From J084 sp964471405 (GTDB taxonomy: Bacteria > Pseudomonadota > Alphaproteobacteria > Sphingomonadales > Rhodothalassiaceae): 48,212 bases of DNA. The notes beneath the pieces were generated by a model. It saw nothing but the letters and a program-made list of their open reading frames with translations, made no database searches and was not told the DNA's origin. This document shows, piece by piece, positions 1 through 8,961 of the stretch. The position numbers were made by a program, and so were the translations under genes. Every line of letters starts with the position of its first letter. Positions within the stretch are counted from its first letter, which is position 1. The stretch spans positions 1 through 48,212 of the forward strand of contig CAYYGH010000011.1 in NCBI GenBank assembly GCA_964471405.1. Reading direction: 5' to 3'.

Positions 1-2319
1 CTGTTCTTCGAGGTCACCATTCAGGATGGGGTGGATGTCACCCTTTCCGATCCCTTCGGCATCGAGATCGACACGCTGACCACCGAGGGCGGCTCCCTCT
101 CGCTGACGGGCCAGTCCCTGCTGAGCGTGGTCGATTACGTGAATGTCGTGGATGGCGGGATCACCGTCAGCGACGCCGAGCTCGATTCGGGCTGGCTGCT
201 GATGCAGGGCGGCATGCTGGAGATCGCCTCCGACGGCATCTATTTCGACAGCTCGCCTTTCATCGATCTTGGCACCATCATGCTGGACGGCACGATCCAG
301 AACGACGGGATCTTCGCGACCGACTTTCTGGATCTGCGGGGCGGGCAGTTCCTGGTCGGTGAAAGTGGAATCTACTCGGATTTCGCTGGCAGCCTCGTCA
401 CCGGCGGTCTGCTGGATGTGGCCGGTGAATTTCTCACCAGCCAGTTCTCTCAGGCGGGCGGCACGGTCCATATCGGTGAGACGGGCCTCGTGGCCGATTT
501 GAGTGGCGTGTCCGTGATGGTGGATGGGTCGCTCATCGTCGATGGCTTCTTTGATACCGGGGCCTTCGGCCAGGATGGCGGTACGGTTGGCGGTACCGGC
601 ATCATTCGCGCCCCGCTCGGATTCCTGCACACGGGCGGCATCCTCAATCCCGGCAACTCCGTCGGCACCCTCATCATCGCGGGTGACTATCTGCAGACGG
701 GAGATGCCGACAGCATCGGCATTCTCAACATCGATATCGACGAGACGGGGGCCGACCTTCTGGCGGTTCTGCCGGATCCGCTGACCGGTGTGGGTGGCAA
801 TGCCGTCCTTGACGGTGTGGTGCTGGCGAATTTTAAGCCCGGCTTCGTCCCCGAGCGTGGTGCTCTCTATCGCGTGATCGAGACGGAAGGGGCGCTGCTC
901 GGCTCCCCCATCGTCTTCGGCCAGGCAACCACGACAACGGGTGATCCCACCGTCATGCATCTGGCTGACAGCCTCATCGTCAATGATGCCGATGCCGGTG
1001 TCGTGAGCGGTCCGGGCAGCGCCGCCTATGTGCTGGCTGTGGGTGAGGACTACACGCCCTTTGCCGAGACCGAGCAGCAGCGGGCGGTAGCCAGCGCCCT
1101 TGATGCCGTGACCACCCCGACCAGCATTGACCGGGCAGGTGTCCGCCCCATCGTGCGGGCGCTGGACGGGCTGAGCATCCTGGGGCCGCTCGCAACCGCT
1201 CTTCAGACCCTCAATCCCACCGAAGTGTTCCTGTTCGACCGCTTCGGCTTCCAATTGACCCGCATGCTCGGCAACCGCCTGGCACGGCGCGCGGGCGCCT
1301 CGCGCGGGGCGGCCTATGGTGGCGTTGACGCGTCAGCCTTCCTGGTCAACCCCCTGCGGTTCGCGATGGCGGGCTCGTCCGATGGCGCGCGGGTGGCCCG
1401 GGCTCTGGCGGCCAATGCCGAAAAGGGGCGCGTGGCAAGTGATGCCGCGCCGACGGGTACTGGCGGCGGCAAGCAGGCCGCTCCCTTGCGCTGGTCCACA
1501 TTCATTGCGGCTGACATCCTCAAGGGCGACGCCGATGGCATCAACACGAATTTCGACATCACGGACTTCGTGGTCTCTGCAGGTGTCGATTACAAATACA
1601 ATGACACCTTCCTTGCCGGCCTGTCCGTTTCCTTCGGCAATGCCAGCACGGATGCCGCCACTCGCGAGCACAATGCCGACATGTGGGGCTTCGATCTGTA
1701 CGGCAGCGTCAATGGCGGCCCCTTCTATCTTGACAGCTACCTCGGCGTGCACTGGTTCGATTTTTCGGGCAACCGTCCCGTCGTAATCGACCAGGTCATG
1801 AATGCGCGCGCCGATACCAACGGGTTTGCCTTCATTGCCGGCGTCGATGCGGGCGCGCTGCTTGATATCGGGCCGCTGGCCGTTGGCCCGCTCTTCCAGC
1901 TGCGCCACACGAGCCTGAAGATCGACGGCTTTACCGAAACCGGTGTCGGTGATTTCGGAGCGGCATTCCCGACCCGCAAGCCCGACCAGACATTGATCGG
2001 CATCGGCGGCCAGGCCCAGCTCGTGATCAAGGGCAAGGGCAAGAAGCGCTGGACCAAGCTTTACACCAGCGTCACCTACCAGAACGATGTTGCCAAGACG
2101 GGTGGGCGCTTCTTTGCCCAGGCCGGTTTCGCCTCGGATCCCAACTTCCGGTTTGATGTGCCGGGCGTGGCGATCGACGACGAATTCGGCACCGTGGAGG
2201 TCGGATTGACAAGCCGGCTGTCCAATCGCTGGTCGTTCAATGTCAGCTTTGACACCGACTTCTCGCGTCGCGGTGTGGATGAGAGGCGTGCCGCCCTCGG
2301 CCTGCGCTACCGCTTCTAG
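1..2319 (+). CDS. Autotransporter (type Va) with C-terminal beta-barrel, 5' end outside window
   Basis: The reading frame is open from base 1, so the gene starts upstream; the GTG at 31 is only the first possible internal start. The first part is made of Gly/Asp/Thr-rich strand repeats (GGTV, GGTG, LNPGNSVGTL) typical of a beta-helical passenger. A junction around nt 1200-1480 is followed by about 280 residues of alternating aromatic/polar strands, ending in RYRF with the terminal Phe expected of outer-membrane barrels. By family knowledge the barrel sits in the outer membrane and secretes the passenger. The passenger's function cannot be read. No catalytic motif is seen, so an adhesin or structural surface protein is the likeliest role. 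Confidence 0.85.
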   Translation: MFFEVTIQDGVDVTLSDPFGIEIDTLTTEGGSLSLTGQSLLSVVDYVNVVDGGITVSDAELDSGWLLMQGGMLEIASDGIYFDSSPFIDLGTIMLDGTIQNDGIFATDFLDLRGGQFLVGESGIYSDFAGSLVTGGLLDVAGEFLTSQFSQAGGTVHIGETGLVADLSGVSVMVDGSLIVDGFFDTGAFGQDGGTVGGTGIIRAPLGFLHTGGILNPGNSVGTLIIAGDYLQTGDADSIGILNIDIDETGADLLAVLPDPLTGVGGNAVLDGVVLANFKPGFVPERGALYRVIETEGALLGSPIVFGQATTTTGDPTVMHLADSLIVNDADAGVVSGPGSAAYVLAVGEDYTPFAETEQQRAVASALDAVTTPTSIDRAGVRPIVRALDGLSILGPLATALQTLNPTEVFLFDRFGFQLTRMLGNRLARRAGASRGAAYGGVDASAFLVNPLRFAMAGSSDGARVARALAANAEKGRVASDAAPTGTGGGKQAAPLRWSTFIAADILKGDADGINTNFDITDFVVSAGVDYKYNDTFLAGLSVSFGNASTDAATREHNADMWGFDLYGSVNGGPFYLDSYLGVHWFDFSGNRPVVIDQVMNARADTNGFAFIAGVDAGALLDIGPLAVGPLFQLRHTSLKIDGFTETGVGDFGAAFPTRKPDQTLIGIGGQAQLVIKGKGKKRWTKLYTSVTYQNDVAKTGGRFFAQAGFASDPNFRFDVPGVAIDDEFGTVEVGLTSRLSNRWSFNVSFDTDFSRRGVDERRAALGLRYRF

Positions 2320-2388
2320 CGCAGACCGGGCAGGAGGGCCGCAACGGCCCGGGGGCTGCCCTCTCAGCCATTTGCGGAGAATACAGGA

Positions 2389-2430
2389 AGGGGGCCGTGT
2401 CCAGGAGGCACGGCCCTCTCTTTATTTCGT
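2389..2430 (+). terminator. Rho-independent terminator after the autotransporter gene
   Basis: GGGCCGTG (2392-2399) pairs with CACGGCCC (2409-2416) across a nine-base loop. The stem can extend outward by three pairs, including one G-T. A T-rich tract, TCTCTTTATTT, follows. It lies 70 bases after the stop codon. Confidence 0.7.
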
Positions 2431-2457
2431 CTTGCCCGGCCATACCCATTTTCCGCG

Positions 2458-2667
2458 GGATCCCGCCATCCGGTGGAAAATCCGGCCCATGAAGGATCCC
2501 GCCCATGGAGGANNNNNNNNNNNNNNNNNNNNNNNNNNNNNNNNNNNNNNNNNNNNNNNNNNNNNNNNNNNNNNNNNNNNNNNNNNNNNNNNNNNNNNNN
2601 NNNNNNNNNNNNGGATCCCGCCATCCGGTGGAAAATCCGGCCCATGAAGGATCCCGCCCATGGAGGA
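2458..2667. repeat. 55-bp repeat on both sides of an assembly gap
   Basis: The 55 bases at 2458-2512 are identical to those at 2613-2667, and the 100-base N run lies exactly between them. Inside the unit GGATCCCGCC occurs twice, and a third copy begins at the end of the right-hand unit. Together these form a small degenerate tandem repeat. Either a longer array was collapsed or the two contig ends simply overlap. Confidence 0.9.
2513..2612. other. Assembly gap, 100 N
   Basis: Exactly 100 undetermined bases, the conventional placeholder for a gap of unknown length. No gene is interrupted, since the neighbouring stop and start codons are at 2319 and 2945. Confidence 0.98.
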
Positions 2668-2944
2668 TCCCGCCCCGACAGGAATCCTGCATGGCTTGTG
2701 GGCGCGGGATGCGGCTGTCGCCTTCCCATCAGCCCCTTTTCCGGAAAGACAGGGCATGCCCATCCCGGTAGAAGGCCGCCCCATCCCGGTGAGCAGGGCT
2801 TGTCCCACCCGCCCGGCAGCGCCCATCGCCCGGCCTCTCTCGCGAACCGGAAGAATGGTGCTATCGTTGACATCGCAGGATGCGGGAGACCACCTCTGAA
2901 TCGCAAAGCCATGCGGGATATCCCGCCTCACCGGGAATGAAGCC
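2668..2944. other. Intergenic region upstream of pncB, no gene seen
   Basis: With the repeat and gap before it, this completes a gene-free stretch of about 625 bases. A perfect TTGACA lies at 2867-2872, but no acceptable -10 box is found 16-18 bases downstream, so no promoter is called. Frames crossing this stretch contain the N run and look like no known protein. Confidence 0.6.
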
Positions 2945-4363
2945 ATGCTTGGGCTGTTCACCGATCTTTATGAACTCAAGATGGCGCAGGTCTATCTGGC
3001 ACGCGGCATGACGGAGCGGGCCATATTCACGCTTTCCGTGCGCCGCCTGCCGAAACAGCGCAACTATCTGCTTGCCTGCGGCCAGGGCCCTCTCGTCGAG
3101 AAACTGGCACAGCTGCGTTTTTCCGATGACGACATCGCCTATCTCCGCAGGCTGGAGCTCTTTGAGGACAGCTTTCTGGCCTGGCTTGCGGATTTCCGTT
3201 TCACGGGCGACATCTGGGCCGTACCCGAAGGCACGCCGGTGTTTGCAAACGAGCCGATCCTCGAACTTGAGGCCCCTCTGCCCCAGGCCCAGATCCTGGA
3301 GACGCTCGTGATGAATCAGATCACTCTCTCCACGGTGCTCGCCAGCAAGGCATCCCGCATCGTCACAGCCGCCAAGGGCCGCACGGTGGTCGATTTTGCA
3401 GCGCGCCGGATGATGGGCGTGGAGGCGGCCGTGGAGGGCGCGCGGGCCTTCGCGATCGCCGGGATCGCGGCCACCTCGAACATGATGGCCGGACACCGCT
3501 ACGGGATTCCGGTCAGCGGCACGATGGCCCATGCCTTCGTGCAGGCTCATGAGAACGAGGAAGCGGCATTCCGCGCCTTCGCCGAAGCCTTCCCCGGCTC
3601 AACCATCCTCATCGACACCTATGACACCCTGGAAGGACTCGCCCGGGCGATCCGGCTGGCCAGGGATCCGGGGCATCCCATCCGCTTTTCTGCGGTGCGC
3701 ATCGACTCGGGAGATCTGCTCGCGCTTTCAAAGGCCGTGCGCAGCATGCTGGACGAGGCGGGACTCCATGACGTGCGCATCTTCGCAAGCTCGGGCCTTG
3801 ACGAGTATCGGATTGCCGACCTTCTGGCCAAGGGCGCGCCCATTGACGGCTTCGGGGTGGGGACGGCGATGGGAGTGGCGGCCGATGCCCCTGCGCTTGA
3901 CATCGTCTACAAACTGGTTCGCTATGCCGACCGTGACACCACCAAACTGTCCACCGGCAAGCCCGTCCTGCCGGGAGCCAAGCAGATTTTTCGTCTGTTC
4001 GAGAACGGCCGGGCAACGGGTGATGTCATCGCCTGCCGGCAGGAGCATGCCAGGGGCGAACCGCTGCTTCAGCCGCTTGTGAGAAACGGCCGACCGACGG
4101 CGCTGGCGACGCGCTCCCTGGAGGAAATCCGGCATCATGCCGCCGAGGCTCTGGCCCGCCTGCCGGATGCCGTGCGCGCCCTTTCCCCCGCCAATCCCCC
4201 CTATCCGGTGGCCATAAGCGAAGAATTGCAGCGCAAGCATGCCGAGGTGATGACACGCATCCGCAACCGTCATGCCGTCCGGGAATCCGGGAAAGACAAG
4301 AGGGAGAAGCGTCATGATCCCGACCGACCTGCTTGCGGGCGACACGGCTCTCATCGTGGTTGA
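2945..4363 (+). CDS. pncB: Nicotinate phosphoribosyltransferase
   Basis: Joins nicotinate to PRPP to give nicotinate mononucleotide, the committed step of the Preiss-Handler NAD salvage route, in the cytoplasm. The N-terminal LGLFTDLYELKMAQVY and the later SAVRIDSGDL, FASSGLDEY and GFGVGTAMG segments are hallmarks of the family. The 472-residue length is slightly long. The last 20 or so residues are a highly charged tail encoded over the start of pncA and do not look like family sequence. ATG 2945 begins directly with the conserved N-terminus. The gene overlaps pncA by 50 bases, implying one transcript for both salvage enzymes. Confidence 0.93.
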   Translation: MLGLFTDLYELKMAQVYLARGMTERAIFTLSVRRLPKQRNYLLACGQGPLVEKLAQLRFSDDDIAYLRRLELFEDSFLAWLADFRFTGDIWAVPEGTPVFANEPILELEAPLPQAQILETLVMNQITLSTVLASKASRIVTAAKGRTVVDFAARRMMGVEAAVEGARAFAIAGIAATSNMMAGHRYGIPVSGTMAHAFVQAHENEEAAFRAFAEAFPGSTILIDTYDTLEGLARAIRLARDPGHPIRFSAVRIDSGDLLALSKAVRSMLDEAGLHDVRIFASSGLDEYRIADLLAKGAPIDGFGVGTAMGVAADAPALDIVYKLVRYADRDTTKLSTGKPVLPGAKQIFRLFENGRATGDVIACRQEHARGEPLLQPLVRNGRPTALATRSLEEIRHHAAEALARLPDAVRALSPANPPYPVAISEELQRKHAEVMTRIRNRHAVRESGKDKREKRHDPDRPACGRHGSHRG

Positions 4364-4886
4364 TGTCCAGCGCGACTTCTGTCCCGGCGGTGCCCTGCCG
4401 GTACCCGAGGGAGATCGCGTCGTCCCCGTGCTCAATGACTGGATCGAAGCGGCAGAGCCTGCCGGCACCCTGCTCGTCTTCTCGCGCGACTGGCACCCCC
4501 GCGGGCATCCGAGCTTCGCCTCGGAAGGCGGTCCCTGGCCGGAACACTGCCTGCAGGATACGGCAGGAGCCGCCTTCCATCCCGAGCTGCATGTCCCCGA
4601 AGGGGCCTATCTCGTCTCGAAGGGCACGCGCTTCGACAAGGACCAGTATTCGGCCTTTGACGAAACGGGGCTTGCCACCCTGCTGAAAAAACGGGGGGTG
4701 AGGCGCGTGATCGTGGGAGGACTTGCCCGGGATGTCTGCGTGAAGGCAACGGCTCTGGATGCGCGCCGTGCCGGCTTTGAAACGCTCCTGATTGATGCGG
4801 CTGCCAGAGCTCTTAGCCCGGAATCGGGCAGACAGGCGGATCGTGACATGCGTGCCGCCGGCATCACGATCATCGAGACGCCGTAA
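4314..4886 (+). CDS. pncA: Nicotinamidase
   Basis: Hydrolyses nicotinamide to nicotinate and ammonia, supplying the substrate of PncB encoded just upstream. The 190-residue isochorismatase-fold protein shows the full catalytic set: Asp17 (VVDVQRDFC), Lys103 (SKGTRFDKDQYSAF) and Cys142 (ARDVCVKATA). It also has the metal-binding residues Asp59, His61 and His65 in RDWHPRGHPSF. An in-frame ATG exists 42 bases upstream, but ATG 4314 has the Shine-Dalgarno-like AGGGAGAAG and begins the conserved region. The start lies inside the 3' end of pncB, which suggests translational coupling. Confidence 0.94.
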   Translation: MIPTDLLAGDTALIVVDVQRDFCPGGALPVPEGDRVVPVLNDWIEAAEPAGTLLVFSRDWHPRGHPSFASEGGPWPEHCLQDTAGAAFHPELHVPEGAYLVSKGTRFDKDQYSAFDETGLATLLKKRGVRRVIVGGLARDVCVKATALDARRAGFETLLIDAAARALSPESGRQADRDMRAAGITIIETP

Positions 4887-5050
4887 CCACCAGGCCGCAG
4901 CTGTTCCCTGGGCCGCAAAACGGCTCTCATCCGCGCCAGGACTCCGTGCTTCCCGGTGCGAAAAAACAGGCTTTACGGAGTGTTAATCACCGCCCGGCAG
5001 TCTTTCAGTTGATCCCCATGGGCGGCCTTGCCGGGAAAGCACGCACAGCA

Positions 5051-6436
5051 ATGAACGAGACCACAGCCGCAAGCATCCAGTCGGTGAGACTGCGCAGTCT
5101 TGTGACGCAGCTTGAGCGCGTGCGCCCGGCAAAGCGCTATGGCCGGGTCGTTGCGGTCAAGGGCCTGCTGGTTGCCATCGCAGGTGCCGAAAATGCTCTG
5201 GCCGTCGGCTCACGCCTGCTGGTGGAGGCCCGGGGCGGTCGGCAGGTGCGCTGCGAGGTGGTCGGCTTTGAGGAAGGCCGGGCTCTCGCCATGCCGTTTG
5301 CCGCTCTTGACGGCGTGGGAATTGGCTGCCGCGCCTTCGTCGAGGGAGAAGATCCGGTTGTCTTTCCCGCGCATGCCTGGCTGGGACGCGTGGTCAATGC
5401 CTTCGGCGAACCGGTCGATGGCAAGGGACCTCTGCCGATGGGTGCCCGCCCCTATCCCTTGCGCGCCCGTCCGCCGGCCGCCCATGAGCGGCAGCGGGTG
5501 GGCGAGAAGCTCGATCTGGGCGTACGGGCGCTCAATGCCTTCGTCTCCTGCTGCAAGGGGCAGCGAATGGGCATCTTTGCCGGCTCGGGGGTGGGCAAGT
5601 CGGTCCTGATGTCGATGCTTGCCCGCCATACGGCGGCCGACATCTCGATCATCGGCCTGATCGGCGAACGCGGCCGCGAGGTGCAGGAATTCATCGAGGA
5701 TGATCTTGGCCCCGAGGGCCTGAAACGCGCCATCGTGGTGGTGGCGACATCCGATGAATCCGCGCTGATGCGGCGCCAGGCCGCCTATCTGACCCTCACC
5801 CTCGCCGAATATTTTCGCGACGCCGGCGCCCAGGTGCTCTGCCTCATCGATTCGATCACCCGATTCGCGATGGCCCAGCGCGAAATCGGGCTGGCTGCCG
5901 GTGAACCGCCCACCACCAAGGGCTATACGCCGACCGTGTTTTCCGAGCTTCCCCGCCTGCTCGAACGGGCAGGGCCCGGTCCCCGCGGCAAGGGAGCGAT
6001 TACGGGGCTGTTCACGGTTCTCGTCGAAGGTGACGACCACAATGAACCGGTGGCGGATGCGGTGCGGTCCATCCTCGATGGTCACATCGTCATGGAACGG
6101 GCGATTGCCGAACGGGGCCGGTATCCGGCGATCAATGTGTTGAAATCCATCTCGCGCACCATGCCGCATTGCAACAGCCCGGAAGAAAACCTCCTCGTCC
6201 AGGAGGCCCGCAAGCTGCTCGCGGCCTATGCGGACATGGAGGAAATGATCCGGCTTGGCGCCTATCGCCGGGGATCGGATCCGCTCGTTGATCGGGCAAT
6301 CGCGCTCATGCCCCAGCTGGAGGCATTTCTGGCCCAGGAAAAAACCGAGGCCACCAGCCTGCGCGACACCTATCAACGGCTGGCAGCCATTCTGGCCAGT
6401 GCACCCCAGGCGGAGACGGCGTCAGCGGACGGGTGA
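5051..6436 (+). CDS. fliI: Flagellar export ATPase FliI
   Basis: ATPase of the flagellar type III export apparatus at the cytoplasmic face of the basal body. The 461-residue protein has an N-terminal beta domain and a Walker A GSGVGKS at about 178-184. Walker B ends in LCLID (Asp267). It also carries GERGREVQEFI and the SELPRLLERAGPG segment typical of FliI/YscN. ATG 5051 is chosen over a start 105 bases upstream because homologous sequence begins shortly after it. FliI is preferred over SctN because FliJ follows and no injectisome genes are present. No other flagellar genes lie in the window. Confidence 0.92.
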   Translation: MNETTAASIQSVRLRSLVTQLERVRPAKRYGRVVAVKGLLVAIAGAENALAVGSRLLVEARGGRQVRCEVVGFEEGRALAMPFAALDGVGIGCRAFVEGEDPVVFPAHAWLGRVVNAFGEPVDGKGPLPMGARPYPLRARPPAAHERQRVGEKLDLGVRALNAFVSCCKGQRMGIFAGSGVGKSVLMSMLARHTAADISIIGLIGERGREVQEFIEDDLGPEGLKRAIVVVATSDESALMRRQAAYLTLTLAEYFRDAGAQVLCLIDSITRFAMAQREIGLAAGEPPTTKGYTPTVFSELPRLLERAGPGPRGKGAITGLFTVLVEGDDHNEPVADAVRSILDGHIVMERAIAERGRYPAINVLKSISRTMPHCNSPEENLLVQEARKLLAAYADMEEMIRLGAYRRGSDPLVDRAIALMPQLEAFLAQEKTEATSLRDTYQRLAAILASAPQAETASADG

Positions 6437-6503
6437 GCACCGCGCAACGGCCTTCGCCCCCCGCATCGCGCGACACGAAGGATGAACAAGAGGCAGAAGC
6501 GGC

Positions 6504-6926
6504 ATGCGCCCCAGGAGCCTGGCGACCCTCAAACGGATGGCGCGTCTTAAGGTCGACGAATTGCGCCGCACCATTGCCAGCGAGGAGAGAGCCCTGGCGG
6601 CCCTGCTTGCAGAAGATGAACGGCTCGCGGCCAAGCTCACCACGGAGATGGCGGCGGCGGAGCAGATGTCCGCCTTCGTCGACTTTGCGGCCTTCGCCTC
6701 TCTCGTGAAGGCGCAACGGGAGGACATTCAGCAACAGGCGGCGGCTCTGGAAGAGCGGATTGCGGAGCTGCGCGCCCGCCTGGCCAAAGCCTTTGCCGAA
6801 GAAAAGCGCTTCGCCATTCTGGAAGAGCGGCGGGCCGCCGAGATGAAGCGGGCGCAGGAACGCATCGAACAGAGCATCCTGGACGAAGTCGGGCTGCGTC
6901 GCCACGCCCACAAGGGCGGCAGCTAG
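6504..6926 (+). CDS. fliJ: FliJ-like flagellar export coiled-coil protein
   Basis: A 140-residue protein, almost entirely Ala/Glu/Arg/Leu-rich heptads, that would form a long antiparallel coiled coil. Size, composition and position directly after fliI are those of FliJ, the stalk-like protein that fits the FliI hexamer and promotes export. Sequence identity in this family is low, so the call rests on context and architecture. AAGAGGCAGAAG precedes ATG 6504. The pair is probably one operon with a 67-base spacer. Confidence 0.75.
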   Translation: MRPRSLATLKRMARLKVDELRRTIASEERALAALLAEDERLAAKLTTEMAAAEQMSAFVDFAAFASLVKAQREDIQQQAAALEERIAELRARLAKAFAEEKRFAILEERRAAEMKRAQERIEQSILDEVGLRRHAHKGGS

Positions 6927-7039
6927 CTGCCGCATTCCGGATGATGAAGATGCGCACCTCGCGCCGGCTGATTGCAGCCTTGCGGCAGGCAAGCCCCGTC
7001 CGGATCCGTGCCGTGCCCCCTTCCCGTCAGGATGAACCG

Positions 7040-7756
7040 TCAGCCCCCGCTCTCGGAAAGCAGTTCCGAAACGAATGCGGGCACCACCCGTGTCGCCGGT
7101 CCATGACGCGCCTCATGAAAAAAGTGCGAGCCGGCAGACGGTTCCAGATTGAGCTCCACCGTATGCGCCCGCCCCAGTGCGCGAACCTGGGTGACAAAAC
7201 CGGCAGCCGGATAGACGGCGCCCGAGGTCCCGATCGAGACGAAGAGGTCACATGAGCCGAGCTCCCGGTCGATCTCGTCAAGATGGAGCGGGATCTCGCC
7301 GAACCACACCACATGCGGACGCAGGCGACCGGTTGCCCCGCAGGCCGGGCAGGCACTTTCCGGAAGGATATCATCCTCCCAGGGGCTGGCCACGTCACAG
7401 GACAGGCAGCGCGCCTTCTTCAGCTCGCCATGCATGTGGATGACACGGCGCGAGCCGGCGCGTTCGTGAAGATCGTCGACATTCTGGGTGATCACCGTCA
7501 CGCGACCCGGGTATTCGGCCTCCAGTCGCGCGAGCGCCCGATGGGCCGCGTTGGGCTCGACCGTTTTGAGCTGAGCGCGGCGCGCATTGTAGAAGTTCTG
7601 CACCAGCTCGGGGTTGCGCAAGAAAGCCTCGGGGGTTGCGACATCCTCGATGCGGTGGCGTGCCCACAGCCCTCCCTCATCGCGAAAGGTGGACAGACCA
7701 GACTCCGCCGAAATCCCGGCCCCCGTCAATACGACGATATGTGCGTATTTCGCCAC
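7040..7756 (-). CDS. cobB: Sir2-family NAD-dependent protein deacylase (class III, CobB-like)
   Basis: Removes acyl groups from lysines using NAD+, releasing nicotinamide. The 238-residue protein has the GAGISAESGL NAD loop, TQNVDDLHERAG, catalytic His109 (HMHGEL) and a zinc knuckle Cys117/Cys120/Cys136/Cys139. Tyr56 and Arg59 in NFYNARR form the Y-x-x-R motif that, in class III sirtuins, binds succinyl and malonyl groups, so desuccinylase activity is plausible. The start is GTG 7756 behind AGGA. It is transcribed toward fliJ and away from glyQ. Its product nicotinamide is the substrate of the nearby PncA. Confidence 0.92.
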   Translation of the reverse strand: MAKYAHIVVLTGAGISAESGLSTFRDEGGLWARHRIEDVATPEAFLRNPELVQNFYNARRAQLKTVEPNAAHRALARLEAEYPGRVTVITQNVDDLHERAGSRRVIHMHGELKKARCLSCDVASPWEDDILPESACPACGATGRLRPHVVWFGEIPLHLDEIDRELGSCDLFVSIGTSGAVYPAAGFVTQVRALGRAHTVELNLEPSAGSHFFHEARHGPATRVVPAFVSELLSESGG

Positions 7757-8076
7757 GAGCGGTAATCCTGCGTTAATATTCCTGTGGTATAAGGGAAACT
7801 GCAGGCGAAATCACGAGACCTCGGTCTCCAGCCGGCGGTCGATGTGCCTTCCCGCTTGCATGCGTGTTTCCTCCCTGAACTTGGGGTGTTTCGGCCCTGT
7901 CCGCAACACCCTCTTTTTTTGGTCCAAGGCATGGGACCATGCGCCATGCTGCCCGGACCTTCTTTCCGCCCGGCTATTGACCAGAGGCAAAGGCCTTGCC
8001 TAAAGCTCGGCCCGCGATGGCGCACCGCCTGCTCCCCTGCGGGGCGGCCTGGTCTACGAAAAGCCATGGATCGGCC
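7757..8076. other. Divergent intergenic region between the sirtuin gene and glyQ
   Basis: 320 bases without a convincing gene; a short forward frame here has no recognisable content. A TTGACC at 7977-7982 could be a -35 for glyQ but lacks a good -10. The inverted repeat AGGCAA/TTGCCT (7985-7990, 7996-8001) overlaps the same spot and could be an operator or 5' UTR hairpin. A seven-T run lies near 7914-7920. Nothing here is firm. Confidence 0.4.
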
Positions 8077-8961
8077 ATGGAGAAGACACGCGATTTCCAA
8101 TCGCTGATCCTGACCCTGCAGCGCTACTGGGCGGAGCAGGGCTGTGTCATTCTGCAGCCCTATGATGTCGAGATGGGCGCGGGCACTTTCCATCCGGCCA
8201 CCACTCTGCGCTCTCTCGGTCCGCGCCCCTGGCGCGCCGCCTATGTTCAGCCCTGCCGGCGGCCCACCGACGGGCGCTACGGCGAAAATCCCAACCGGTT
8301 GCAGCACTACTACCAGTTCCAGGTCATCCTCAAACCTTCTCCCGATGACATGCAGGACCTTTACCTGCGCTCCCTTGAGGCGATCGGCATTGACACCTGC
8401 GCCCACGACATCCGCTTCGTGGAGGATGACTGGGAAAGTCCCACACTGGGCGCCTGGGGTCTGGGCTGGGAAGTGTGGTGCGACGGGATGGAGGTCACCC
8501 AGTTCACCTATTTCCAGCAGGTAGGCGGGATCGACTGCCGCCCCGTCTCGGGCGAGCTGACCTATGGCCTTGAGCGGCTGGCCATGTATGTCCAGGGGAT
8601 CGACAATGTCTTCGATCTTGCCTTCAACGACCGCGGGGTGACCTACGGCGACATCTTTCTGGAGAACGAGCGCCAGTTTTCCGCCTACAACTTCGAAGCC
8701 GCCGACACCGAGATGCTGCGCCGGCATTTCTCGGATGCGGAGACGGAATGCCGGGCGCTGCTTGCCCGCGATCTGGTGCTGCCGGCCTATGACCAGTGCA
8801 TCAAGGCGAGCCACCTGTTCAATCTGCTGGATGCCCGCGGCGTGATCTCGGTGCTCGAACGCCAGGCCTATATCGGCCGCGTGCGGGCACTGGCGAAGGC
8901 CTGCGCGGAAGGTTGGCTCGCGCTCGAAGAGCGGGCGGCGCGGGAGGCGGCCGATGCCTGA
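8077..8961 (+). CDS. glyQ: Glycyl-tRNA synthetase alpha subunit
   Basis: Catalytic subunit of the bacterial alpha2-beta2 glycyl-tRNA synthetase, which charges tRNA-Gly. The 294-residue length is normal. The N-terminal DFQSLILTLQRYWAEQGC, VEMGAGTFHPATTLR and QPCRRPTDGRYGENPNR are diagnostic. An in-frame start 81 bases upstream is possible, but ATG 8077 begins the conserved sequence. The 3' end overlaps glyS by 8 bases, as usual for this pair, so both subunits come from one coupled message. Confidence 0.97.
   Translation: MEKTRDFQSLILTLQRYWAEQGCVILQPYDVEMGAGTFHPATTLRSLGPRPWRAAYVQPCRRPTDGRYGENPNRLQHYYQFQVILKPSPDDMQDLYLRSLEAIGIDTCAHDIRFVEDDWESPTLGAWGLGWEVWCDGMEVTQFTYFQQVGGIDCRPVSGELTYGLERLAMYVQGIDNVFDLAFNDRGVTYGDIFLENERQFSAYNFEAADTEMLRRHFSDAETECRALLARDLVLPAYDQCIKASHLFNLLDARGVISVLERQAYIGRVRALAKACAEGWLALEERAAREAADA

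Noticed and set aside
2458..2667. CRISPR array at the repeat around the gap
   Set aside because: The repeats are not separated by unique spacers of constant length, and no cas gene is nearby.
2867..2872. Perfect TTGACA upstream of pncB as a promoter
   Set aside because: No reasonable -10 hexamer occurs 16-18 bases downstream.
2240..2961. Several overlapping frames running through the N gap on both strands
   Set aside because: They include undetermined residues, are made of repeat sequence, and show no domain or ribosome site.
5051..6926. Type III secretion injectisome genes (sctN/sctO) instead of fliI/fliJ
   Set aside because: No other injectisome component is present, and the FliI signatures fit better; the alternative is noted only because the families are related.
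7844..8107. 87-codon frame in the sirtuin/glyQ intergenic region
   Set aside because: No ribosome site and no recognisable features, and it runs out of frame into glyQ.
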